Made by a program: the position numbers and the translations under genes. A model generated the notes under the pieces. The model was given only the letters and a program-made list of their open reading frames with translations, made no database searches and was not told the origin of the DNA. From assembly GCF_000023465.1 (NCBI RefSeq), contig NC_014041.1, positions 3,828,501 to 3,892,500 on the forward strand: 64,000 nt of DNA. The letters are read 5' to 3'. Positions 1-7,614 of the stretch are shown in pieces. How positions within the stretch are numbered: position 1 is the first letter of the stretch; the number at the start of each line of letters is the position of its first letter. This stretch comes from Zunongwangia profunda SM-A87. GTDB taxonomy: Bacteria > Bacteroidota > Bacteroidia > Flavobacteriales > Flavobacteriaceae.

Positions 1-169
1 ATCCTTCATTTTGATATTCTTCATCTCTAAATATCCTAATATCCGACTGCTGCACTTTAAAATGTGCTTCGGGGAATTGGTTTTTGGCTTGTTTTAGATG
101 TTTTGGAGAAAAAACCACGCGACGATCTGGTGGTGTTTTTTCTTCCCGAATGATGGCAAATTTTAGCAT
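1..169 (-). CDS. Alanine dehydrogenase / NAD(P) transhydrogenase alpha-like protein, N-terminal fragment
   Basis: The first 56 residues of a minus-strand gene that runs off the left edge of the window. The peptide starts MLKFAIIREEKTPPDRRV and continues with IRIFRDEEYQ. This is the N-terminal pattern (REEKTPPDRRV, then SxIRxFxDEEY) of the AlaDH/PNT family, which covers alanine dehydrogenase, the transhydrogenase alpha subunit and saccharopine-dehydrogenase-like enzymes. The ATG at 169-167 is the only in-frame start seen; an ATG five bases upstream is in another frame and stops at once. The NAD-binding half lies outside the window, so the substrate cannot be decided. The gene diverges from the ssrA region. 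Confidence 0.75.
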   Translation of the reverse strand, partial: MLKFAIIREEKTPPDRRVVFSPKHLKQAKNQFPEAHFKVQQSDIRIFRDEEYQNEG

Positions 170-350
170 AGCATGGTATAGGTTTTGTATAATTTAAGAT
201 ATATTTTAATAAACTTTAAATATAAGCGTTTGCAGAAACAGCTAACAAATTTTAGATTTGCGCTCTGTTTTTTGAACTATTCAATTTAGATAAATGAAAT
301 TTAAATCTGAAGGCGTTTTAACATCTTAGGAAAAAGCGCTAAAATTTTTA

Positions 351-370
351 AATCCCGATTATCGAGTAAA
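351..370 (+). repeat. Partial copy of a dispersed hairpin repeat
   Basis: Carries AATCCCGATTATCGAGTAAA, which matches the 3' half of the full copies at 422-463 and 19944-19985. Here the stem is imperfect because one C faces an A. It lacks the upstream CGAG...TYGG hairpin. Confidence 0.55.
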
Positions 371-421
371 CTACCTTGGCGCAAGCCCACGAAATAATTA
401 TTAGAAAATTATTTTTATTTT

Positions 422-463
422 CGAGGCAAGTCTTGGTGTATTTAATCCCGATTATCGGGTAAA
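422..463 (+). repeat. Full copy of a two-hairpin dispersed repeat
   Basis: Two small hairpins in tandem: CGAGGC-aa-GTCTTG (with G-U pairs) and CCCGAT-t-ATCGGG, followed by GTAAA. The copy at 19944-19985 has the same layout with compensating changes (CGAGAC/GTCTCG and CTCGAT/ATCGAG). The pairing is therefore kept while the bases change. Confidence 0.6.
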
Positions 464-479
464 GATATAAATTTAATAG

Positions 480-487
480 TACCTTTG
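480..487 (+). promoter_or_regulatory. Candidate flavobacterial -7 box upstream of ssrA
   Basis: TACCTTTG fits the Bacteroidota -7 consensus TANNTTTG. No TTG -33 element is seen at the usual 17-23 base spacing, so the call rests on the -7 match alone. A transcript starting near 493 would include the structured element at 555-644 and ssrA, with the tmRNA 5' end made by processing. Confidence 0.35.
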
Positions 488-554
488 CATGCCTTGTTGT
501 TTTGTAAACACTAGGTTGAATTTAATGTTCTTTGTTTGATTGGATTTCGATTTT

Positions 555-644
555 GCGTTAGGGATAGCAGCGGTTAGCTTTTTGTGAGGTTACGAGCAAA
601 AACTAAAAGCAAATAGCCCGCCGTTTGGTCGTTAGAACAAACGG
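555..644 (+). ncRNA. Candidate structured RNA upstream of ssrA
   Basis: The stretch folds into ordered helices visible by eye. Positions 576-584 (AG-c-TTTTTG) pair with 597-604 (CAAAAACT), giving eight pairs and one bulge. CCGTTTG (621-627) pairs perfectly with CAAACGG (638-644). GGG at 561-563 can pair with CCC at 617-619 to close the first hairpin. There is no ORF. It could be a separate small RNA or the 5' leader of the ssrA precursor. From memory only, similar GCGTTAGGGAT...TAGCCCG strings recur in flavobacterial genomes. Confidence 0.35.
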
Positions 645-681
645 AACGTCCAAAGACAAAGTGCAATGTTCTTTAAATATT

Positions 682-1081
682 GGGGTCGACTTGGTTTTGA
701 CAGCGAGTCTAATTGAGTTGTAAGCACGCCGAGCGCTGGGATATAGCTCGTAAATCTCATATTTCACACTTTTTTAAACGGCGAGAATAACTACGCCTTG
801 GCTGCGTAACCGAATCACAGTAGGTTTTGCTTAGTCCCTACAAGGTAGGGAGCCGAGATGTCTCGTGGAAGCCTTGATTTACGGCGTCCACACCAGAGGC
901 ACCGATAAAGTAAATATAGAAGCTGCAGGGCCTTGATGCAGTTTTGAAATTTAATTGAGGATACGGAAAAGATTAGGTAGTTTTCAGCCAGATTTTTTCC
1001 CGACAATTCAAGCGAAAACTAAGCGTGTAGAAAGCTTCTGAATTGCTTGTTTGGACGAGGGTTCGAACCCCTCCGACTCCA
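682..1081 (+). ncRNA. ssrA: Transfer-messenger RNA (tmRNA)
   Basis: Rescues stalled ribosomes by trans-translation. The 5' end GGGGTCG pairs with CGACTCC near the 3' end (one G-U pair) to form the tRNA-like acceptor stem. The T-arm is clear as GAGGGTTCGAACCCCTC. The tag-coding frame is GGC GAG AAT AAC TAC GCC TTG GCT GCG TAA at 780-809, giving GENNYALAA with the usual ALAA degradation signal; the alanine on the tRNA-like part precedes it. The CCA tail is not encoded (the DNA after the discriminator A reads CTT). The length of about 400 nt is normal. Its 3' end is a classic integration target, and a tyrosine recombinase gene follows directly. Confidence 0.97.
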
Positions 1082-1104
1082 CTTTTTGAGCATCAAACTC
1101 AATC

Positions 1105-1140
1105 AAAAACCCCGGAATCCCAGGATTTACGGGGTTTTTT
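1105..1140 (+). terminator. Rho-independent terminator of ssrA
   Basis: AAAAACCCCG and CGGGGTTTTTT form a stem around a loop of about 15 bases, ending in a run of T. It lies 24 bases after the tmRNA 3' end. Confidence 0.85.
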
Positions 1141-1192
1141 ATTTTTTGGAATATCATTTAATATCAAATAATAGCGCACTTTTGATTACCAA

Positions 1193-1231
1193 TCTGGTTA
1201 CCAATTTTCTGATGAAAAATTGGTAACCAGA
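1193..1231. repeat. Perfect inverted repeat with 7-base spacer between ssrA and the integrase
   Basis: Sixteen-base arms (1193-1208 and 1216-1231; core GGTTACCAATTTT and its reverse complement) are separated by the 7-base spacer 1209-1215. No T-run follows, so it is not a typical terminator. The geometry resembles a tyrosine recombinase core site or an integrase/excisionase binding site. A partial extra copy (ATTACCAAT) lies just upstream. Confidence 0.55.
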
Positions 1232-1333
1232 AAGCCCTAAAAAAAACTGTATTTCAAACGTTTACAAAATATTAAAGTTTTAAATTCTATTGATTTTTTT
1301 GGTAGTTTAAAGGTTCATTTTAATACCAAAAAT

Positions 1334-2643
1334 ATGAGCACTTCCTACCAACTTAGTTTTTACCTCAGAAAAAGCAGAACTAACAAGACTTCAGAAAGCG
1401 ATATTTATTTACGCATATCAGTAAATAATAAACGATCTGCATTAAGTATCAATCGTAAAGTAGATCCGAGGAAATGGCATCCAAAATCTGAGAAGATGAT
1501 GGGGAAAAGTGTGGAAGCCACCGAACTCAATAATTTTATCAATGTGCTTAGGAATAAGATAAAAAATATACATCAAACCTTTATTGAAAATAATCTAACC
1601 ATTTCTGCTAAAAGTATAATTGACGAATTTAAAGGAGTTAACAAAAAACAGCCTAAAATGACGTTACAGGCATTTAAAGAGCATAACGAGCAAATGGATC
1701 GTCTTTCCGGTAAAAGTATTTCTAAAAGCACCGCAAAGCGCTACTGGACCTGTTATAATCATGTTGAACAATTTATCGATGAAGAATACAGGAAAGATGA
1801 TTTTCCTATGAATAGCATCAATCATCATTTTATATCTAAATTCGAATATTTTTTAAAAACTAAGAGAGCGTGTAATCATAATTCTGCTTTGAAATATGTT
1901 AATAACTTTAAAAAATCGTAAGGATTGCTTTAGCCAATCAATGGATGGAGAGGGATCCTTTTTATAACTATAAGGTGCAATTTGAAACAGTAGAGCGTGA
2001 ATTCCTAAATGAAGAAGAAATCCAAAAGCTTATTGATAAAGAGTTACATCTGGATCGCCTAAAGCTAGTTAGGGATATGTTTATTTTCAGCTGTTTTACC
2101 GGTCTGGCTTATTCCGATGTTAAAAAGCTCAGTAACTCAGATATTACCATTGGTATCGATGGCGAAAAATGGATTCGAACAAAAAGAACTAAAACAAAAA
2201 CCTTGAGCAGTATCCCTATTCTTCCTGTAGCCGAGGAAATATTGGATCGCTATAAAAATCATCCGGAAGTTAAGAACAGTGATTTTATCTTACCCGTTTT
2301 AAGCAACCAGAAATCGAATGCATTTTTGAAAGAAATTGCATTGATGTGTGATATCAAAAAACCACTCACCACTCATGTTGCCAGACATACTTTTGCAACA
2401 ACCATTACTTTAACCAATGGGGTACCAATAGAATCTGTTAGTAAAATGTTGGGGCATAAAGATCTTAGAACTACACAGCATTATGCTAAAATTGTTGATC
2501 GTAAGATTAGTGAAGACATGCAGAATTTAAAAGCCAAACTTGAAGCTAAGAAAATTTCAAATAAAAGCAATTTGAAAAACAAGAATTCTAAGAATTTATA
2601 TCGTCTAAGTAAATTAAAAATAACCGTTCTAAAACCCCAATAA
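1334..2643 (+). pseudogene. Tyrosine recombinase (integrase), interrupted by a -1 frameshift
   Basis: Site-specific recombinase of the Bacteroidota phage/conjugative-element type. The first part (1334-1921) holds the Arm DNA-binding domain (about residues 8-60) and the SAM-like core-binding domain (about 105-190). The second part (from about 1922) holds the catalytic domain with HVARH (His and Arg), LGHKDL (His) and the nucleophile Tyr in QHYAKIVD. The position of the first catalytic Arg is TGLAYSD, without Arg, as is common in this group. The break is in a run of six A at 1910-1915. One more A would read FKKIVRIALANQW and join the two halves without loss. This is either a recent inactivating deletion, a sequencing error in a homopolymer, or (less likely) recoding. 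The position just after ssrA fits an element integrated at the tmRNA gene. Confidence 0.9.
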
Positions 2644-2649
2644 TTAAAG

Positions 2650-2691
2650 TTATTCGACTTTTTCTTTTTTAAAAAAGAAAAAGTCGAATAA
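2650..2691. repeat. 42-bp perfect palindrome, likely bidirectional terminator
   Basis: Twenty-one-base arms with no spacer, centred at 2670/2671 (TATTCGACTTTTTCTTTTTT followed by its exact reverse complement). It lies between the convergent integrase and membrane-protein genes. It also encodes the last residues (FFFFKKEKVE) and the stop codon of the membrane protein. The T-rich arms fit a terminator working in both directions, but a long spacerless palindrome is unusual. Confidence 0.75.
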
Positions 2692-3132
2692 ACCAATTTG
2701 AATCGGTAATAAAACCTTAAATATTGTATTAGTCTTAGCCAGTGCATTTCTGAAGTCTTCAAGATTCCCCCCATCCTGTAAGATATACAATGGAATGATA
2801 AAAATCACTATACTCAATCCAAGAAGGTAGATTAAACTACTAATATAAGCTAAACGAAAATAAATAATATCTTTTAATAAATAGTTACTTAATTTATGTT
2901 TAAAAAATGAACTACCTGTGATTAAAGAGTAAATACCGCCTAAGTATATTCCAATAAACATCCAAATAGGTTCTGTACAATGCTTAAAATATCCAAAAAA
3001 TGATTTTTGAAATGTAAAAATGAGGATAATACTTCCCCATATAAACCATAGTATTACCAATTTTCTTTGATACTTAAAAAAAGGTAGATTAGTTTTTAAA
3101 TGGCTCATATTCTGACTCTTTAAAGGGTTCAA
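2650..3132 (-). CDS. Small multi-pass membrane protein of unknown function
   Basis: 160 residues, very hydrophobic, with about four predicted membrane segments: around residues 27-45 (LVILWFIWGSIILIFTF), 57-74, 92-115 and 138-152. I recognise no family. The start could also be the ATG at 3108 (MSHLKTN), which removes eight residues. The 5' flank is cut by the IS element 20 bases upstream, so its native promoter may be lost. The 3' end is formed by the 42-bp palindrome. It sits in the remnant of the ssrA-linked element and was probably cargo. Function unknown. Confidence 0.5.
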   Translation of the reverse strand: MNPLKSQNMSHLKTNLPFFKYQRKLVILWFIWGSIILIFTFQKSFFGYFKHCTEPIWMFIGIYLGGIYSLITGSSFFKHKLSNYLLKDIIYFRLAYISSLIYLLGLSIVIFIIPLYILQDGGNLEDFRNALAKTNTIFKVLLPIQIGLFDFFFFKKEKVE

Positions 3133-3219
3133 ACTTTGTCATTTTTAAAAGTGGAGTAGCTACCTTTATTGGGACACAAAATTTAAGACCTTTTGTTATA
3201 AAACAAATATCTTAGAAAC

Positions 3220-3516
3220 ATGAAAAAACGCTATTACAGTCCCGAATTAAAGGAGCAGGCAGTTCGATTAAGCTACCAGCGGGAAAATATTAAAGAATTA
3301 GCTGACGAATTAGGCATAGAAGTCCAAAGGATCTATAAATGGCGCAAGGCAGCCCAAACAACTACCTTACCTAAGCCGGAAAGGCCCATACCCGATGATA
3401 CGCTAGAGATTAAAAGGTTACGCAAAGCCCTTAAAGAAAAAGAACTTGAACTCGAAATATTAAAAAAGGCCGTACACATCTTCTCCAAGAGCGATGGGAA
3501 ATCTATGGATTTATAG
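3220..3516 (+). CDS. IS3-family transposase OrfA
   Basis: 98 residues. The N-terminal helix-turn-helix (about residues 8-44, SPELKEQAVRL ... VQRIYKWRK) binds the IS ends. It is followed by a leucine-zipper-like helix (about 62-86, LRKALKEKELELEILKKA) for oligomerisation. The slippery run A AAA AAG at 3462-3468 lies inside the zipper. Slipping back one base there joins it to OrfB. Without slipping it ends at 3516 and acts as the usual OrfA. Confidence 0.9.
   Translation: MKKRYYSPELKEQAVRLSYQRENIKELADELGIEVQRIYKWRKAAQTTTLPKPERPIPDDTLEIKRLRKALKEKELELEILKKAVHIFSKSDGKSMDL
3462..3468 (+). other. Programmed -1 frameshift site of the IS3 transposase
   Basis: Heptamer A AAA AAG, read TTA AAA AAG in the OrfA frame. 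The -1 frame is open from here to OrfB (no stop between 3468 and 3549) and reads WEIYGFIASYRHLYSIEKMC, the normal N-terminus of IS3 OrfB proteins. This makes a fused OrfAB transposase likely. Confidence 0.75.
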
Positions 3517-3548
3517 CTAGTTATAGACATTTATATTCTATCGAGAAA

Positions 3549-4379
3549 ATGTGTAAGGTTTTTAAAGTAAGTAGGAGTAGTTTTTATAGATGGTACACGG
3601 CCGGTCCATCAAAACGAGTATTGGAATATAGCTTGTTTACAGATTTGATTAAAAAGGAATTTGACTTGAGTAAACATCGGTATGGTGCTACTAGAATAGC
3701 AGCACAACTAAAACGTAAAGGGTACGGTATATCCAGAGGAAGAGTAGCTAAAATTATGAAAGCGAACCACTGGTTTAGTAAACATAAAAAGAAATTTAGA
3801 GTAACTACAGATTCCAATCATGGTTATGTTGTTTGTAGAAATTTACTCAACAGAGACTTTAATCCCGGTAGGTTAAATGCAACTTGGGTAAGTGATATTA
3901 CTTATATTCCAACCCATCAAGGCTGGTTGTACCTAACCACTATTATTGATTTATTTGACAGACAAGTAATTGGTTGGTCATTGAGTACAAACTTGCACAC
4001 CGACCAAACCATTATTCCTGCATGGAAAATGGCTGTAAGTAAACGCAAAATAAACATGGATTTAATTTTTCATTCAGACAGAGGTATACAATATGCTTCA
4101 AAAACATTTAGAACAATTATAAAATCTAATCCTTTGGTAACCCGATCTATGAGTAGAAAGGGAAATTGTTGGGATAATTCTGTGGCTGAGTCTTTCTTTA
4201 AAACCTTAAAAGTAGAACTTATTTACGATGATAATTTTAAAACTATAGAACAGGCTAAAACCAGTATTTTTGAATACATTGAAATATGGTATAACAGAAA
4301 ACGATTACACTCTTATTTGGGATATAAAACCCCTTGTGAAATGGAACAAGAATTTTATCAATTTAATAATGTAGCATAA
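3549..4379 (+). CDS. IS3-family transposase OrfB (DDE integrase core)
   Basis: 276 residues from the first ATG; the real product is probably the OrfAB fusion entered at the 3462 slippery site. The HTH_21-like region (about residues 35-90) is followed by the rve DDE domain with Asp in WVSDITY, Asp in FHSDRG and Glu in SVAESFF. All three catalytic residues are present, and the C-terminal YNRKRLHSYLGY motif is intact. The element therefore looks competent for transposition. It is preceded by OrfA and closed by the right inverted repeat, which starts at its stop codon. Confidence 0.92.
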   Translation: MCKVFKVSRSSFYRWYTAGPSKRVLEYSLFTDLIKKEFDLSKHRYGATRIAAQLKRKGYGISRGRVAKIMKANHWFSKHKKKFRVTTDSNHGYVVCRNLLNRDFNPGRLNATWVSDITYIPTHQGWLYLTTIIDLFDRQVIGWSLSTNLHTDQTIIPAWKMAVSKRKINMDLIFHSDRGIQYASKTFRTIIKSNPLVTRSMSRKGNCWDNSVAESFFKTLKVELIYDDNFKTIEQAKTSIFEYIEIWYNRKRLHSYLGYKTPCEMEQEFYQFNNVA

Positions 4380-4416
4380 GTCTTAAAAATAGTGTCCCAC
4401 TTTTTGTTGCTAGTCC

Positions 4417-4527
4417 ATGCTTATTTTTGAAGGAAATGATGGACAAATCATTAGTTTATCCGCCGGGATAAAATATAATAAACCAGGTATCTGTTTTGGC
4501 CCCTATACAAGCCGATTTATTCTTTGA
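4417..4527 (+). pseudogene. Possible gene remnant next to the IS right end
   Basis: A 36-residue reading frame begins with an ATG that overlaps the last base of the IS (MLIFEGNDGQIISLSAG...). It could be the tail of a gene cut by the IS, but no matching front part is seen left of the IS and no family is recognised. Chance cannot be excluded. Confidence 0.2.
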
Positions 4528-4593
4528 AAGAACAGTATAATATGTTAAAAGACTTATGTTTTAAGGAGATACAAATAAAAGTCTGGTTTAAGA

Positions 4594-6093
4594 TCATTCT
4601 CTAAAATCACGAAAATTAATGGAATACTTAAAAGGTTCAAGAAATGGATCTTCCATCTCAATGGTAAGCAAATTGAAATCTTTAAAATTCAAATCAGACA
4701 TATCCATACTCCATATATGGGAAGAAGGTGTGTTAAGATAAGGCGATTTCTGACTCAGCTTATTTGGATATAACTCTTTATCCTGCCATAATTTGATACG
4801 GTTTATATAAGGATCCAGCTTGTTTTCTTTTTCCATATATCCCATAAATTGGTCTTTAACGAAGACCTTAATTTTTGTTTTATCCGATCCAGCATAAAAA
4901 TTAAGGATAAATTTATTGCTTAGAGTATCTATGGTATTGGCAATGTAATTATTATCTAAAGATCCGAACCAGGTATTCATTTGTCTGCCGGGATCTAGTC
5001 CTATTGCTTTATACCTTAATTTATATGTATTATCCGAGACCGAAACCTTAAAATAACCTCTTGGTGCGCCATCTTTCATAAGAGCTAACGGAAGGGCTTC
5101 CCAGTTCTTCTGACCGGTCCACCAGTTTCCTGAAACAGCACCGCATACGACTTCCTGAATATCTGATCTGCCATCGCGTTGATAAAAGTGACGACTAATA
5201 CTATGGGTATGTCCGCTAAGCACTAAAACCTCATGGTCAATAGTAAGCAAATCCAAAAGTTCATTTTTATTTTTCATCCAGCGTAATGGGATGTGCTGGT
5301 TGATAATAATCAATTGATTTTTTTTAAGCACCTTATCAAGAACCTCTTTAACAAAAGAGATGGTTTCCGCCTTATAAATTCCTTTATAGCCATATTTTCC
5401 AACCGGATAAATTGAGTTTAAGGTAATAAAAAGAACGTTCCCTCTTTCAAATGCATAATTTTTAGGACCAAAATCAGCCTCAAAAGGTTTATCCTGTAGC
5501 TCATGTAAGGCACCATGCTTCCAATCATGATTTCCATAGACTACTCTATATGGTTTGGAAATGCTATTCATGGATTCTAGCAGAGGATGAAAGATTTCTG
5601 TATTATCATTTACTAAATCTCCAAGATACATTCCAAAATCAAAGTCATCTCTATTGGCTATTTCACGAAAAAAGCTGACATCAGCCATATTTATTTCTTC
5701 TCTGGAACCTACCTGTAGATCGCCAATAGCCAGAAAATTAAAATTATCGTTTATTGATTCCTTCTGAAGTTCAAAATTTATCTGTTCTCCATCCTTTGGA
5801 ATAGATCGATACCATGAGGTATTCTCCATTTTATAGCCACCGGGAACTATGACAAAAAAAGGGGATTCTGATGATATTTTCGCATTAAAATTTCCGGATT
5901 TATCTGTTTTAAAAAGATGTTCACCATCAGATAAATAGATTCCGGCTATTCCCCTGGACTTTCTTTTTTGCCGATCACTATTCTCTTTGAGGTATACTTT
6001 TCCACTTATACTACGATAATGCTGAGCAATTAGTGCATTAACACTAAATCCAAAGAAAAATATTAAAATGCATAGTTTTTTAATCATGGCCAT
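4594..6093 (-). CDS. Secreted calcineurin-like metallophosphoesterase
   Basis: 499 residues with a signal peptide (KKLCILIFFFGFSVNALIAQ). A small Ig-like N-terminal domain (about residues 28-95, SGKVYL...GNF) is followed by the phosphoesterase core. Metal-site motifs in order are GDLQVG (about 123), YLGDLVND, YGNHDW, NQHIPLR and SGHTHSIS. Together these are the usual Asp/Asn/His set of the calcineurin family. A C-terminal beta-rich domain follows (about 340-499). It probably cleaves phosphomonoesters or diesters outside the cytoplasm. It is the last gene of the minus-strand surface locus, but a terminator at 6107-6133 separates it from the rest, so it may have its own promoter. Confidence 0.88.
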   Translation of the reverse strand: MAMIKKLCILIFFFGFSVNALIAQHYRSISGKVYLKENSDRQKRKSRGIAGIYLSDGEHLFKTDKSGNFNAKISSESPFFVIVPGGYKMENTSWYRSIPKDGEQINFELQKESINDNFNFLAIGDLQVGSREEINMADVSFFREIANRDDFDFGMYLGDLVNDNTEIFHPLLESMNSISKPYRVVYGNHDWKHGALHELQDKPFEADFGPKNYAFERGNVLFITLNSIYPVGKYGYKGIYKAETISFVKEVLDKVLKKNQLIIINQHIPLRWMKNKNELLDLLTIDHEVLVLSGHTHSISRHFYQRDGRSDIQEVVCGAVSGNWWTGQKNWEALPLALMKDGAPRGYFKVSVSDNTYKLRYKAIGLDPGRQMNTWFGSLDNNYIANTIDTLSNKFILNFYAGSDKTKIKVFVKDQFMGYMEKENKLDPYINRIKLWQDKELYPNKLSQKSPYLNTPSSHIWSMDMSDLNFKDFNLLTIEMEDPFLEPFKYSINFRDFRE

Positions 6094-6106
6094 TATACTA
6101 GAATAT

Positions 6107-6133
6107 AAAAAGGCGGAAAAAATCCGCCTTTTT
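6107..6133 (-). terminator. Terminator between the propeller lipoprotein and phosphoesterase genes
   Basis: AAAAAGGCGGA and TCCGCCTTTTT form a strong stem with runs of T on both strands. It lies just downstream of the minus-strand lipoprotein stop at 6150. Confidence 0.8.
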
Positions 6134-6149
6134 ATATCATTACATTAAA

Positions 6150-7595
6150 TTACTGATTATCCGGAGAATCATATTTATGCAAATAAAGTTGATTACCTAC
6201 TGTATAAGCAGCATATCCAATTCCATTTGCGGCGTATTCCAATTCTAAATCACCGGCTTCATTATTAGATAATACCATCGGAGAAGCCCAGTTGTTCACT
6301 TCATCATCAAATGCTAATGTTGTTGGGTTATCTGATGCATTTCTATATAAAATCATCGGGTTATCATAAGCATCAACAGCGATATCAAATGATCGGTAAG
6401 AAGCATCTGGAAGAACATCTCCTAAAATTGACCAAGAATTACTTGCTGCTGTGTACTTTTTCACTTTTACCTGATAATCAGTTCCTGCAGCCGCATCAGT
6501 TTCTGCATAAGCTAAATAAACATTCCCTTTAGTATCCACGTCCATAGAGATCCAGTTGTATCTAACTATATTTTCAGGAGCCTCTTTCATTTGATCTGCC
6601 AGTGTCGTCCAGTTTCCGTTTTCATATTTAAATACAGAGACACTTTGCAAATCTCCGAAATTTAAAGACGCTAGATATATTGTTCCATTAGCAAATATTG
6701 CATCCAATTCGACTGCATCATTATTTGCTCCAGTAATACCTATTTCGTTCCATGATGTTCCATCGAATGATTTTAACTTAATCTTTCTTTCACGATTAAT
6801 ATAAAAATTGTAAAGAGTACCATCTTCACTCGTCACTACCCTTGTCTTATCACTTCTTTCTCCATCAGCAATACCGGGTTGACCTACATAATTCCAGGAA
6901 TTCTCTGTATATTCCATTAAAGAAACTTGATAAGGATCAACAGCATAATCACCAAAAGCTATGAAAGGAGTTCCATCGGGAGATAAAGCAAGATTTACAC
7001 TTCTTGCTGCTTCAGGAGAAAAATCAGCTGCACCTATTCGACTCCAAACATCATCCTGATAAGAAATAAGGTTTAATTTTCTATCATCTGAATCCTCTGG
7101 GTTTGAAATATACCCGATATAAGGCACAGCATTTGTAGGGTTGATACTTAAGGAAATATCTCTCACTTCCTGATCATAAGCAGTTAATTGAGACCATACC
7201 GCATTAGCCATTTTTGTTACACTCACGGTATATATTTCATTAGTATTTTCCTCACTAAGAAGGTATTCTACCGCTGCACTATAATCATTTGTAGTCTCTC
7301 CACTGACTTGTGTAGCGCCTCCAACGGTCACGATATCATTTTCGGTGGTTGTAAATCTGGCTACCAGGTTTGTTACATCAACCTGTTCAGGCAGGGCGAA
7401 ACTGATTGATTTTCCTGATATATTTTCCAGGATATAATCCTGAACTAATTGATCATTATCTTCCTGATAAAAGCCGAAAGACATCATTCCTACTTCTGCA
7501 GGCTCTGGTGGCAAAGCATCGTCATCGCTGCTACAAGAGCTAAAAAAACCTGTACAGGCTATTAATAGTAAAAGAAAGTTAATTTTAGTTTTCAT
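6150..7595 (-). CDS. Surface lipoprotein with N-terminal DUF5018-like domain and beta-propeller-like repeats
   Basis: 481 residues from the ATG at 7595 (MKTKINFLLLL). An earlier ATG at 7637 would overlap the M16 gene and place 14 polar residues before the signal peptide, so it is less likely. The lipobox is CTGFFSSC, followed by SSDDD, an export signal typical of surface lipoproteins. Residues about 30-135 look like the Bacteroidota DUF5018-like domain. The rest has repeated W-x-x-(L/I)G units (for example WSRIGAADFSPEA, WNYVGQPG, WNEIGITG, WSILGD) at regular spacing, suggesting a six- or seven-bladed propeller without visible sialidase catalytic residues. A binding rather than enzymatic role is inferred. 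It follows the M16 peptidase with a 19-base gap. Confidence 0.75.
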   Translation of the reverse strand: MKTKINFLLLLIACTGFFSSCSSDDDALPPEPAEVGMMSFGFYQEDNDQLVQDYILENISGKSISFALPEQVDVTNLVARFTTTENDIVTVGGATQVSGETTNDYSAAVEYLLSEENTNEIYTVSVTKMANAVWSQLTAYDQEVRDISLSINPTNAVPYIGYISNPEDSDDRKLNLISYQDDVWSRIGAADFSPEAARSVNLALSPDGTPFIAFGDYAVDPYQVSLMEYTENSWNYVGQPGIADGERSDKTRVVTSEDGTLYNFYINRERKIKLKSFDGTSWNEIGITGANNDAVELDAIFANGTIYLASLNFGDLQSVSVFKYENGNWTTLADQMKEAPENIVRYNWISMDVDTKGNVYLAYAETDAAAGTDYQVKVKKYTAASNSWSILGDVLPDASYRSFDIAVDAYDNPMILYRNASDNPTTLAFDDEVNNWASPMVLSNNEAGDLELEYAANGIGYAAYTVGNQLYLHKYDSPDNQ

Positions 7596-7614
7596 AAAGT
7601 TTAATTTTGAGTAA

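Larger units (their letters stand above)
170..681. other. Non-coding region between the AlaDH/PNT-like gene and ssrA
   Basis: About 500 bases without a convincing open reading frame on either strand. It holds two copies of a short hairpin repeat (351-370 partial, 422-463 full), a TANNTTTG-type -7 box (480-487) and a possible structured RNA (555-644). These are described separately. Confidence 0.7.
3152..4417 (+). mobile_element. IS3-family insertion sequence, complete
   Basis: Two overlapping-frame transposase genes lie between imperfect terminal inverted repeats. The inner parts match well: TGGGACACAAAATTTAAGAC at 3170-3189 against the reverse complement of 4380-4399 (TGGGACACTATTTTTAAGAC). 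The outer parts also match (TGGAGTAGC at 3152 against TGGACTAGC read from 4417), which puts the ends at TG...CA as usual for the family, about 1.27 kb in all. I see no direct repeat of 3-5 bases at the borders (AAG on the left, TGC on the right). Confidence 0.85.

Noticed and set aside
815..1006. Minus-strand ORF inside ssrA
   Set aside because: It is the antisense of the tmRNA, whose structure fully explains the sequence.
682..4590. Second attachment site (repeat of the tmRNA 3' end) marking the far end of the integrated element
   Set aside because: I searched by eye for TTCGAACCCCTCCGACTCC and shorter parts and found no second copy in the window.
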